This document shows positions 1 to 8,427 of a stretch of 64,000 bases of DNA, in pieces (the stretch's first letter is position 1; each line of letters opens with the position of its first letter). Both the position numbers and the translations under genes were made by a program. This DNA comes from Mycoplasmatales bacterium. GTDB taxonomy: Bacteria; Bacillota_I; Bacilli_A; Mycoplasmatales; Metamycoplasmataceae. The DNA lies in contig JABSQT010000002.1 of assembly GCA_013215715.1 (NCBI GenBank), forward strand, positions 1 through 64,000. The letters are read 5' to 3'. A model generated the notes under the pieces. It did no database searches, was not told the origin of the DNA, and saw only the letters and a list, made by a program, of their open reading frames with translations.

Positions 1-436
1 GTATTGAACATATTTTATTTTAATTATCTTTTAATTTATATTCAATATTTTTTGATTACTCAATCTTTTGCAAAAAATATACATTAATTCTATACAGTAT
101 TTTTTTATTCATCACAATAAAAAATAGTTATTATTTAATATCTATTTTTAAGGAAGGTGAATCATATATTTAAATAACATTTTCAATTTATTGACTTATA
201 CCACCATATTTTTGATGTTTTTTTATAAAATATCTATCTTTTCAATGAAATGACCGGCCCTTTCTAGATATTTCCAAGAGTATAATTTTAATATGTGGAT
301 TGGAGGTGAAAATAGTGGTATAGCAGCAAAAAAACTCATACCAACAATAAGATATTAATAAAAAATCTTAAGATATAAAATTTAGATGTCTTGAGCATAA
401 ATCATTACAAATCAAACGAATGTTAAAGGAGAAAAT
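1..436. other. AT-rich intergenic region with a possible gene remnant
   Basis: No intact gene is visible. On the plus strand an open frame with TGA as Trp runs from about 152 to 358, with an ATG at 215, and ends in a basic tail of mixed residues that looks more protein-like than random. A GGAGGTG-like Shine-Dalgarno sequence near 302-308 is followed only by GTG-GTA-TAG. A decayed gene end or a leader region of the next gene are both possible. Confidence 0.3.
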
Positions 437-1372
437 ATGAAAAAAAGTTTAAATAGTAAAAAAGTTATTCAGATTGGAATTTTAACAACTTCAGCTGCGG
501 CATTAATTACAGGTGTTACTTTAGCATCAACACTTGATAATTCAAGCACAAAACAAATGAATAGTCAAAAAATAGCAAGATTAAATAATAAAAGTGTAAG
601 CAACAAAATAAAAAATAAAAATCTTGAAAAAGTAAATCAATATAACAATATAAAAACTACCACTTATTCAATGATTGATGCTAACACAAAATTAAATAAT
701 GTAACTTTGACTACAAAACAAACAGAAGAAGTGAAAAAATATGCAATGAAATTCTTAGAATATCGTAAAGGACACAATAATATTCCATTATTAGAATCTA
801 TAAAAGGTTTTTTAAAGCAATTTAAAGATATAAGTCCATCAAAATATAATGAAATTAATAATATATTAAACAAACAAATTGTAAACCAAAGTATAAAAGT
901 TGGTTCTACTCATGAAAATTCATTAAAAGTTAACCCATATAGATCGCGTACCTATTCAAAAGGTGAAGTTAAGAAATTTTTGGATTTAGCTGGAGAAGCA
1001 GCGGCAGAAGCTGGAATCCTATCTGCTTCTGCTGCTACAGCTGCAGCAGGTTACTATGCACTTGCAACATTATCCTTTGGTCTTTCAGTTCCATTTGCTA
1101 TTGCAGCTACAACTGCAGCAGGTACTCTCGCTGCTCAATCCGCTATATTAACAGATGCAAAAAATAAGGTAGAAAATGATTATAAATCCGCTCATAATAA
1201 TAAAGTTGTTGTAAGTTATAAATCTATAGGTGCAATAGAAAATACCACTCAAGCAACAAGAATAATTATAAAAACCGCTGAAGTAACAGCTTTTGCAGTA
1301 CCTTGAGCCTTAGCCACTAATGAAATATTCAATTCAATTCTAGATTTAAAAATAGTCAGAGAATTAGGATAA
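437..1372 (+). CDS. Hypothetical secreted or membrane protein with Ala-rich hydrophobic hairpin
   Basis: A 311-residue protein that I do not recognise; TGA at 1304-1306 is read as Trp and the frame ends at TAA 1370-1372. Residues 1-31 form a basic start plus hydrophobic segment, either an uncleaved anchor or a signal peptide without a lipobox cysteine. A polar Lys/Asn-rich region follows, then at about residues 181-235 a long Ala/Gly-rich hydrophobic stretch that could form two membrane-spanning helices, then a short C-terminal tail. The start is set by AAAGGAG a few bases before ATG. It stands alone with its own terminator. A pore-forming or surface protein is conceivable from the hairpin, but no family motif supports this. 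Confidence 0.75.
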
Positions 1373-1381
1373 TACCATTTA

Positions 1382-1410
1382 AACACTAACGGTAAATATT
1401 AGTGTTTTTT
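1382..1410 (+). terminator. Rho-independent terminator of the secreted-protein gene
   Basis: AACACTAA pairs with TTAGTGTT, followed by a T-run. Confidence 0.85.
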
Positions 1411-1460
1411 CAATCTTATATAAATTCGCATTTTTAATTGTTCTAATTACAAATATTAAA

Positions 1461-1490
1461 CTAAAAAATAGTCTTACGACTATTTTTTAG
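1461..1490 (-). terminator. Terminator of rplU-rpmA
   Basis: A 13-bp perfect inverted repeat (CTAAAAAATAGTC with a TTAC loop) that contains the rpmA stop codon. Confidence 0.85.
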
Positions 1491-1761
1491 TTGCTTTTTT
1501 AGTTTCAACTCTTTCAGTATAAACTGAAGCGTATTTTCTTCCTTTAATCATTTCGTATTTTACATAACCATCAATTAATGCGAATAGAGTATCATCTCCA
1601 CCACGTCCAGTATTTGTACCAGGATGAATTTTTGTTCCTCTTTGTCTATAGATGATTCCACCTGCTAATGTAAATTGTCCATCTGCAAGTTTAGCTCCAA
1701 GTCTTTTAGAATGTGAATCTCTACCATTATTAGTAGATCCACCACCAAGTTTATGTGCCAT
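1480..1761 (-). CDS. rpmA: 50S ribosomal protein L27, no N-terminal extension
   Basis: L27 of the large subunit, 93 residues; its N-terminus reaches toward the peptidyl transferase centre. The conserved core ([27 protein letters not shown]) is present. The protein begins directly with MAHKLGGGS, as in E. coli. Firmicutes and many mycoplasmas instead carry about nine extra residues ending in a phenylalanine-containing motif that the protease Prp removes. The start lies only 9 bases after the rplU stop, so there is no room for prp, which usually sits between these genes. Confidence 0.97.
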   Translation of the reverse strand: MAHKLGGGSTNNGRDSHSKRLGAKLADGQFTLAGGIIYRQRGTKIHPGTNTGRGGDDTLFALIDGYVKYEMIKGRKYASVYTERVETKKATKK

Positions 1762-1770
1762 TTATTTCAC

Positions 1771-2070
1771 CTAACCTTTCAGTCCAGTAATTTTTACACG
1801 AGTGTAAGGTTGTCTGTGACCGTATTTTCTTTTGTGTGTTGATTTTTGATTATGTCTATATACTACGATTTTCTTTTGTTTACCTTGTTTTTCGATTGTG
1901 CCTTCTACTGAAGCACCTTCGATTAATGGTTTACCAATTTTGTCTCCAAGAACTAATACTTCAGAGAAAACAATTTTGTCTCCTTCTTTTCCTTCAACTT
2001 TTTCAATGAAGATAGTATCATCTTTTTGAACAAGAATTTGTTTACCACCAGTTTTAATGATTGCGAACAT
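1771..2070 (-). CDS. rplU: 50S ribosomal protein L21
   Basis: L21, 99 residues, the usual length, with the family's GGKQ near the N-terminus and a basic RHNQKSTHKRKYGHRQ region that contacts 23S rRNA. It starts at ATG after an AAAGGAG-type ribosome site and heads a two-gene unit with rpmA. The roughly 80-base leader has conserved-looking hairpins and may be the autoregulatory L21 leader. Confidence 0.97.
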   Translation of the reverse strand: MFAIIKTGGKQILVQKDDTIFIEKVEGKEGDKIVFSEVLVLGDKIGKPLIEGASVEGTIEKQGKQKKIVVYRHNQKSTHKRKYGHRQPYTRVKITGLKG

Positions 2071-2152
2071 ATTATTTGTTCTCCTTTTAAATGTGACTCA
2101 CCCGGATGGCGCTATGCTTAAATGCCATTTTGGTATGGTTGTATGAAACAAC
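2071..2152 (-). promoter_or_regulatory. Candidate L21 leader
   Basis: The leader between the inferred start of transcription and rplU is about 80 bases and can form an ATGGC...GCCAT hairpin plus a small GTTG...CAAC hairpin. Its position and length fit the L21 leader of Firmicutes; I could not compare it with the family model. Confidence 0.4.
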
Positions 2153-2158
2153 TTAATT

Positions 2159-2164
2159 ATTATA
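2159..2164 (-). promoter_or_regulatory. -10 box of rplU-rpmA
   Basis: TATAAT on the minus strand, 88 bases before the rplU ATG. Confidence 0.6.
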
Positions 2165-2214
2165 TAGTAAAAATAACTAAATTACCCATACATATAGGAG
2201 TTTTTTTCTTTAAT

Positions 2215-2490
2215 TTAATAAGCTGAAAAATTTGATATGTTTACTTTTTTAATCTTTGAACCTTTTTGTTGTGGATCATGTGTTTCACTTGAGTATTTTT
2301 GAGTAATAGTTTTACTCCCTCCAAAAGAAACAGAACCCGATTTTTGATGAACAGCTTGAAAGATAGCTACTCCAGAGCTAACAACAGTTTGAACTAATGT
2401 TGCAATTGCAGGTATTGCTGCAAGTCAAGCGAATCCACCATAAGTTTTTATTCTTTCTTCTTTTGTCATGGGTATAAATTCTTTTTTCAT
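2215..2490 (-). CDS. Small peptide with GG leader-like motif, possible exported peptide
   Basis: A 91-residue peptide with one TGA-encoded Trp, starting at ATG after a strong GGAGGTG site. Residues 1-19 are charged (MTKEERIKTYGG) and end in Gly-Gly; next comes a hydrophobic stretch of about 25-30 residues (FAWLAAIPAIATLV onward), then a polar Gly/Ser/Lys-rich tail. A charged leader ending in GG before a hydrophobic segment is the plan of peptides cut and exported by C39-peptidase ABC transporters, one of which lies at 25000-27033. Against the double-glycine consensus, -12 (Met), -8 (Glu) and -2/-1 (GG) fit, while -7 (Arg) and -4 (Thr) do not. A small single-span membrane protein is the alternative. 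Confidence 0.7.
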
Positions 2491-2544
2491 TTTCACCTCC
2501 CATAACTATATGTATTTTTTTAATATTAAATTCAAAACCTAAAT

Positions 2545-3543
2545 TTACTTAGTATATTTTATCAATTTCGGGTTTTTATTGTATCCTCTACCACTTTTAG
2601 CACAATTAACACCATCAATAATCACAGCATCAGCTGTAAATCCAACATTAATAGTTAATAATGATCCGCCAACTCCATAAACATCAACTGGTGAGTTTGT
2701 TTTTTCAAAAAGTTCAATTTTTTTAGCATTAAATCCAGAAGAAACTATTATTTCAATATGTTGACCCCCATTCATATCAAGCGAACTTCTTAATGCTTTA
2801 ATTAAATTAGGTGTAACCCCAAATTCCTCATTATTCTTAAAGTAAGCATCAGAAACCCCATCAGATGTATCAACTCTTACAGCTTTTAATTCATGACCAA
2901 ATTCTTTAAGTGCTAATAGAGAATCCGTTATTACATCATTATTAAAATCTACAAGAGCAACTAATTTCTCTTTAGGAAAAGTTTGTTTATACGCTTTTAA
3001 AGCATTAACTAAATCACCTTTAAACATTTGTATTAATGCATGAGGGACTGTCCCAACAGGTTGACCCCCATGTAATTCTGTATGTGCTTTAGTAACTTGT
3101 GTTTCAATACCACCAAGAGAAATTGCATATCCATCCCTAATTTGATTGGTATAATGATCTGCTCTATCTCCCATGAAAATAATTTTCTTATTCGTAAGTT
3201 TTCTAATTCTTCTTGCATTTGAAGCCAATGATGTTTGTCTAGCAAGAATTCCATCAATCATCCCTTCATAAATACCAAACTCAGTATATTCACCTTCTAA
3301 TTCAAGAACAACATCTTTGTTATTTATTATTGTCCCTTCTTTTAAATACTTAATGTTGTATTTTGAAGTATCAGTGCAGGTTTCGAGTAATTCTAACACT
3401 TCATTCATTCCACAAAGAACAATATCATCATTCCGTTGGAAAAATTGTAGAGTTATTATACTTTTCTGTTTATTATTTTTTATTATTGCTTGTGTTTTGA
3501 AAAAATAATTAGCAATATATTTTTCATTTTTTTTAGATTTCAT
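2545..3543 (-). CDS. pncB: Nicotinate phosphoribosyltransferase
   Basis: A 332-residue enzyme joining nicotinate to PRPP to give nicotinate mononucleotide, the first step of NAD salvage from nicotinic acid. Seen in the sequence are the family block HGGQPVGTVPHALIQ near residues 155-170, the FMGDRADHY region and a phosphate-binding segment near the C-terminus (YGVGGSL). The start overlaps the last 11 bases of the upstream permease gene, so both are translated from the FMN-riboswitch transcript. A vitamin transporter and a vitamin-salvage enzyme are therefore co-expressed. Confidence 0.93.
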   Translation of the reverse strand: MKSKKNEKYIANYFFKTQAIIKNNKQKSIITLQFFQRNDDIVLCGMNEVLELLETCTDTSKYNIKYLKEGTIINNKDVVLELEGEYTEFGIYEGMIDGILARQTSLASNARRIRKLTNKKIIFMGDRADHYTNQIRDGYAISLGGIETQVTKAHTELHGGQPVGTVPHALIQMFKGDLVNALKAYKQTFPKEKLVALVDFNNDVITDSLLALKEFGHELKAVRVDTSDGVSDAYFKNNEEFGVTPNLIKALRSSLDMNGGQHIEIIVSSGFNAKKIELFEKTNSPVDVYGVGGSLLTINVGFTADAVIIDGVNCAKSGRGYNKNPKLIKYTK

Positions 3544-4657
3544 TTAATTTCAACTCACTTTCATTAATTCATTTCATTTTTTTAAAGAATCGCCACAAAA
3601 GCGATGTTAATAATATTGGTAATGCTATTTGCATCACAAGAACATGTATTCATGCAATATAATTCATTCATCCATTTTCAAATAATGTGAAAATAGGTCC
3701 ATAGAGAGCAGCGGTACCCATTCCAGATGTAGGAACACCACTTATCCCTATTGGGAATTCTAAAGGTAATCAAGCAGCACTTGTTGCCGCTATCATTGAT
3801 ACAATAATAGGAATTATTAAAATTCTAGGGTTCCTAGCAATATTTTGCATATGTAACATTGATGTTCCAAGCCCAACAGCTAAAGTCTTTCCAATAGTTT
3901 TATTTGAATTTCAAGTCAAAACAGCAAATGCTATCATTTGTGCTGCGGTTGCTGCCATTGCAACTGAAGCTGGTGTTCCATGCAAATGTAACATCATTGC
4001 TATTGCGGCAGATGAAGTAGGTAATGTTAGCGCTAATCCCATTATCAATCCAATTAATGGAGCGCATAATATATTCAATTCCTTCGAACTTCTCGCCAAC
4101 ATATCAACTATCAATTCAATAATGGAAATCATTCCAGACGTTATAAAAGTTAAAGAGCCAGCTGCGATCATTCCAAACAATAAACCAATAAGAGGTATAA
4201 AGAATATATCCATATATGTTTTAAATTCAACTATACAGAATAAATATACCAATAAAACTGCAATCAATCATGAAGATAAGATATCACCAGGTATACCTTT
4301 TTTAAGATGTGTAAAGGTGAAGAATCCATACCTTGTATTACTCGTTGTTATTTGTTGTGTTGTTAATAAATAATGAGGTACTAACATTGAAACTGAAGCA
4401 ATCATAGCAGCAATTCCAAGCGAAAATATTTGTAATGGTTTTAGATTGCATTTTATACCTACCCCAATACCAATACCAAACCCAACAGAATATGACAATA
4501 TATTTTTGATATCATACATAAATTTCATATTTGGAATTTTACCAAACAAGCCTATTAAGGTCCCAAGGATTAATGTTGCAAAAAATCCATAAGTCATACC
4601 TATCATAGAACTAACCCAAATTTCTTTTTGGTTAGTTATTTTGTTAATTTTAAACAT
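3533..4657 (-). CDS. ribV: EIIC-like membrane permease, probable riboflavin transporter (RibV-type)
   Basis: A 374-residue polytopic membrane protein with about 8-10 hydrophobic segments. It resembles the PTS EIIC-like family (PTS_EIIC_2) but no phosphorylation domain is fused or adjacent. It lies directly behind an FMN riboswitch. From memory, a PTS-like permease from Mesoplasma florum behind an FMN riboswitch was named RibV and shown to take up riboflavin; the riboswitch makes flavin uptake the best inference here. Three TGA codons are read as Trp, including one at 4265-4267. The start is ATG after TAGGAG. It overlaps pncB downstream. Confidence 0.8.
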
Positions 4658-4714
4658 TTTTCTCCTAGTGAAATGTTCCTGTTATTTAGTTGTGTTGAAA
4701 ATTTACAGATAACA

Positions 4715-4840
4715 CTGTCGCATTTTCTATATTCAGACTTTACTGTCGGCTCAGGAATTCCACCTGCTCATGCTCAAAAGAGTACGATGGCTATTACATC
4801 CGGTTGAGAAATTAACTCAGTCAGGAAACTACAAACATTG
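4715..4840 (-). promoter_or_regulatory. FMN riboswitch (RFN element)
   Basis: Read on the minus strand, the 5' half has a GAGTTAATTTCTC hairpin followed by ACCGG, then a GATG...CATC hairpin containing AATAGCC. The 3' half has GCAGGTGGAATTCCTG followed by GAGCCGACAGT and AAGTCTG. These are the conserved blocks of the FMN aptamer in the correct order. The element ends about 60 bases before the permease start, whose ribosome site could be masked in the ligand-bound state; no long T-run follows, so translational control is the more likely mode. Confidence 0.9.
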
Positions 4841-5022
4841 TTTGCTTTTAAATTATAAATAATTTTTAACATTCCTTTAAAAAAATACAAAAAAGATATA
4901 GCTTAATAAAATATCGGTATTTTCTTATTTGTTTTTAAATTTAATTAACACCCTCAACAAAAAGTAAAATAATTATTGCATTCATAATAAGAAATATCTT
5001 AAATTTTAAATAATTTTCATAT
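4841..5022. other. AT-rich intergenic region
   Basis: No coding potential on either strand; it should hold the promoter of the FMN-controlled operon, but I see no convincing -35/-10 pair. Confidence 0.4.
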
Positions 5023-5045
5023 AAAAAACACCAAAGGTGTTTTTT
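5023..5045 (-). terminator. Terminator of the lemA / DUF3137-like unit
   Basis: AAAAAACACC pairs with GGTGTTTTTT around an AAA loop, overlapping the stop codon. Confidence 0.85.
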
Positions 5046-6111
5046 ATAACATAGGGGGAATTAATGCTAATCCTATAATTTCATAAAATTTATAAAAATC
5101 ATCGACGATATCTTCAAGATAGTTTTCCGCCGTTTCATCATCAGTCTTACCTTTTCTAGCATTTATAATATAACGATCACTATCTGTGACTGCTGTAAAT
5201 GCATAACACAAGCGCTCTTTAACTAAATTGAATTCACTTGTTATAGTCTTGTGATGTTTAGATACTTCTTCCATTGCCAATGGTGTAAATGCCATTCTTG
5301 ATTTTATTTCATTATTTGAACGATATTTGGTTGTTTTTAAAAAATCTTTATTTTCTAAATCAATTTTTTTTAATGCAGTCCCAAATGATGATATATTCAT
5401 TGAATATAAATAATCAGAATTTTTTTCATCTCCTTCTAACAATATATATCCAGAATTACCATAATAATTTCTAGTTGTTGTACCATTTTTTGTTTTAACA
5501 ACTCTAACTCAATGATATCTAGCTGATTGAAATTGTAAAACATATTTCTCTTTATATGTCGCAACAAATAAAGGGGATGTTTTAACAACTTCTCCATCAT
5601 TTGGTATGTTAATTTTATAATTATATAAATCAGGCGATAATGTATTTTCAACTTTTGTTAATTTAAAATTTGGAAAAGATTCTATCGCAATTTTATAAAT
5701 AGCTTCTTTATTCATACCACTGCGATAAATATCATCAATTTTTTTAATTATTTTACCTTTATAAATAAACATAGCTACACCTACAATAATAATAAAACCA
5801 CCTAACCCTAAACAAATTATTTGAAGAGTATTAAGACTTTGACTATTATTGTTTGTAGTTGTATAATAATTATTAACTTCGTAAGCTTTGTTTTGATTGG
5901 AATAAGTTACAAATACACCAATCATTACTCCTATTCCCAAAATGATCAAAAATGTTGCAAGCATTCAAAATCATGTTTTTAAAATATTTTTATAATATTT
6001 AGGAATAAGTGATTCTGAATTTTTAATACCTATAAGTATTTCTTCTTTTAATAATGGTTTTATCTTATTAGCATATTCTTCTTTTGAAATTAATCTTTCT
6101 ACTTTTTTCAT
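5044..6111 (-). CDS. DUF3137-like membrane protein
   Basis: A 355-residue protein with a basic N-terminal segment (about 45 residues), two transmembrane helices at roughly 48-70 and 95-118, and a large soluble C-terminal domain. TGA codons near 5967-5980 and 5508 are read as Trp. It lies 5 bases behind lemA, the usual partner arrangement of DUF3137-type proteins in mollicutes. The function of the pair is unknown; membrane stress or envelope roles have been proposed for LemA proteins. The family call rests on layout and context rather than a definite motif. Confidence 0.7.
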
Positions 6112-6116
6112 AATAA

Positions 6117-6758
6117 CTAATCAAATTTCATCTCTACATCTTTTTTATCTATAGTTGAAGCTTCAAAATAAGGTAATGTACTTAACCCCAATTCTGTTGC
6201 AGGTACGTTTGAAGGTCAAGCAAATAATTGTTGGTTAAATTGTCTTACGGAAGTATTGTATAGTCTTCTAGATGCTGCGATTTCTCTTTCAAGATATGAT
6301 GCTTGTTCCATCAAATCATTTATACTTTCATTTGCTTTTAAATCTGGATAATTCTCTGAAACCATTAATAATCTACCTAATGCTGATTCAGTTCTAGAAT
6401 TTACTTCTGCTCTATTTTCAGAATTAATTGTCATTTTTCTTAATTTAGTTACATCAGAAAGCACTGTTTTCTCATGTTTCATATAAGCTTTTGTAGCTTC
6501 TAATAATTTAACTAAAGTATCTCTACGTTTTTTTAATTGAACATCAATTCCTGATGCTAATTCGTTTACTTCTGATTGTTTTCTATTTAATGAATTTTTT
6601 TTCATAATATGAATTATTAAAGGAATTATTAAAATAAAAAATATATATCATATAATTCTTCCTATTTTTCCTGCGTTGGCATATTTGGCACTATTGTCAA
6701 CATTAGGATTAAATCCTTCGGGATTTCCTTGTTTTCTTGTATTTACTAATTGTGGCAT
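6117..6758 (-). CDS. lemA: LemA family protein
   Basis: A 213-residue membrane-anchored helical protein: a transmembrane helix at about residues 32-52 and then long amphipathic helices. The LemA signature ENYPDLKANESI, followed by LEREIAASRRLYNTSVRQFN, is clear. The start at 6758 follows AAGGAG and gives a typical LemA topology; the internal Met nearer the helices would remove the membrane anchor. The leader before the ribosome site contains a strong hairpin (6771-6812). Confidence 0.92.
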
Positions 6759-6770
6759 ATTGTTCTCCTT

Positions 6771-6812
6771 TTATTATGCTTCATTGAAATGAAGTTATTT
6801 TATGCATAATAA
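6771..6812 (-). promoter_or_regulatory. Bipartite hairpin in the lemA leader
   Basis: TTATTATG pairs with CATAATAA, enclosing a second helix CTTCATT/AATGAAG. No T-run follows and AAGGAG comes immediately after, so it may control ribosome access or mRNA stability rather than end transcription. Confidence 0.5.
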
Positions 6813-6858
6813 AGTATACAATAATTACACCTTTAATAATATTGTTTCATCCTATTTT

Positions 6859-7965
6859 TTATACAATTGGTCATACTCTTGGCCCTCTCGGTTTATCAAA
6901 TATTGATTGTTGATATGTTCAACTATCAATGTTTTTTGTTTGACAAATTTTAACACCTATTAATTTTACCTCTTCACCTTTTCAATTTTTATCAAATAGA
7001 TTTAGTGCTATAGGAAATATTTCTTCAACAGTTTGAACTGGTATTCTCAATTTTTTTTGTTTTTGTTTAACTATAAAATTTGCATTTTTTATCATCACAC
7101 CTACAGCCATACCGATTTTACCTTCATGTTTTGCAGTTTGCGAAATTTTTTCCGTTAAAAACCTTAATGTTTCAATGATTTTTTGACGATTTTTCGAATA
7201 AGCTTTATCTAATGTTTTTGAACTTGATATTTCTTTATATCTTATTTTTGAGTTATTAACTACATCTGAAGATATTCCATAAGTTGTATCTATAATATGT
7301 TTTGCTCTATTTTTAAAAATTTGTATTGCTAACTCTGATTCTGGTTTAAGTTTAGCTAATTCACCAATTGTATTTATATTATTTTCTTGCAATAAGGGTC
7401 ACGTTTTTTTACCAATCCCATGATACTTATTAATTGATAATTTTCAAATAGTTTCTTTTAATTGTTTAGGTCCAACTGAAACAACTCCTTCAGGTTTTCT
7501 TATATCAGAACACATTTTAGCAATTCATTTAGTAAATGATATTCCGATAGAAATTGTGAAACCCAATTCTTTTTTTATAGTATTTTGCATATCTTGTGCC
7601 AATTTGAATGCAGTTCCATATTTTTTTCATATATCAGTAACATTAATATAACATTCATCAATTGATGTTATTTCTATTTCATTTGTATATTTAACATTAA
7701 TAATTTCAAACATTCTTTTGGAAAGATTTTCATATAATTCAAAGTCAGCTGGAATTATTATTAATTCCGGACAAATGTTTAGTGCTTCTTTAATTATCAT
7801 CGCAGAAGAAATACCCTTTGCTCTCGCTTCATAAGATGCTGATCCAATCACGGAGTTACCTTTTCCACCAGTAACTGCAACAGGTTTCCCTATTGTTTCA
7901 GGTCTAATTGTTTGACTTGCAGAAACATAAAAAGCATCTGCATCTAAATGGAATATTACTTTCAT
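6859..7965 (-). CDS. dinB: Y-family DNA polymerase (DinB/Pol IV type)
   Basis: A 368-residue translesion polymerase. It begins MKVIFHLDADAFYVSASQ, with the first catalytic Asp, and carries the second catalytic motif SIDECYINV near residue 105. Helix-hairpin-helix (KYHGIGKKTW) and little-finger regions follow (residues about 200-368). Six or more TGA codons are read as Trp. Length fits Pol IV/UmuC-type enzymes. The TATAAT box ends only 6 bases before the ATG and no Shine-Dalgarno sequence is present, implying a leaderless mRNA. Confidence 0.92.
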
Positions 7966-7971
7966 AAATTA

Positions 7972-7977
7972 ATTATA
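7972..7977 (-). promoter_or_regulatory. -10 box of dinB, leaderless
   Basis: TATAAT ends 6 bases before the ATG. The wider sequence TTTATAATTAATTTATG is repeated exactly at rsmE. Confidence 0.7.
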
Positions 7978-7984
7978 AACCACA

Positions 7985-8008
7985 AAATAAAATAGCGTAA
8001 ACGCTATT
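7985..8008 (-). terminator. Terminator of the suf genes
   Basis: AATAGCG pairs with CGCTATT, then TTATTTT. Confidence 0.8.
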
Positions 8009-8010
8009 AA

Positions 8011-8427
8011 TTAAATTGATTTTAATGTTTCGGAAATCATGTTTGCACACAATAATCTATTCAAATGTGTTTTAACATTATCAAATATAATAAGTTTATC
8101 TAATTGTTCTTTGTTATATTCTCCGGATTGATTTATCATTATATTATAATTTCGAACAATATCTTTTATTTGTTCTTTATTTTTACCAATTATATAATCA
8201 ATAAAAAGGTCTAAAGATGATAAAAACACTGCACAACCAACTGATTCATGTTTAGCATCAACCAAAATATTTTTTTCTCATTTAAGAAATAATTTCATCT
8301 TATCAACACATTGAGTTGAAAATCTTTCAATCATTTCAGCTTTTTCTATTTTACCTTTATGAATTGGATTTGAGTATCTTTCCATTATTATTTTTCTTTT
8401 AACCATTGGATCATTATATGAAGTCAA
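8011..8427 (-). CDS. sufU: SufU-like iron-sulfur scaffold / sulfur acceptor
   Basis: A 138-residue NifU-N/SufU-type protein that accepts sulfur from SufS. The three conserved cysteines are recognisable: STQCVDKM, SVGCAVFLSS and RLLCANM. The start is taken as TTG at 8427, 6 bases after GGAGGTG, giving the N-terminus (M)TSYNDPMVKRKIIMERYSNP that matches SufU proteins; an ATG at 8406 would cut this off. The gene overlaps the end of sufS by 14 bases. No sufB, sufC or sufD is nearby. Confidence 0.9.

Noticed and set aside
5044-7965. Apparent frameshifts or split genes in the DUF3137-like, lemA and dinB region (and in tkt, alaS, parE, leuS)
   Set aside because: All breaks are in-frame TGA codons at places where Trp is expected; reading code 4 restores single continuous genes.
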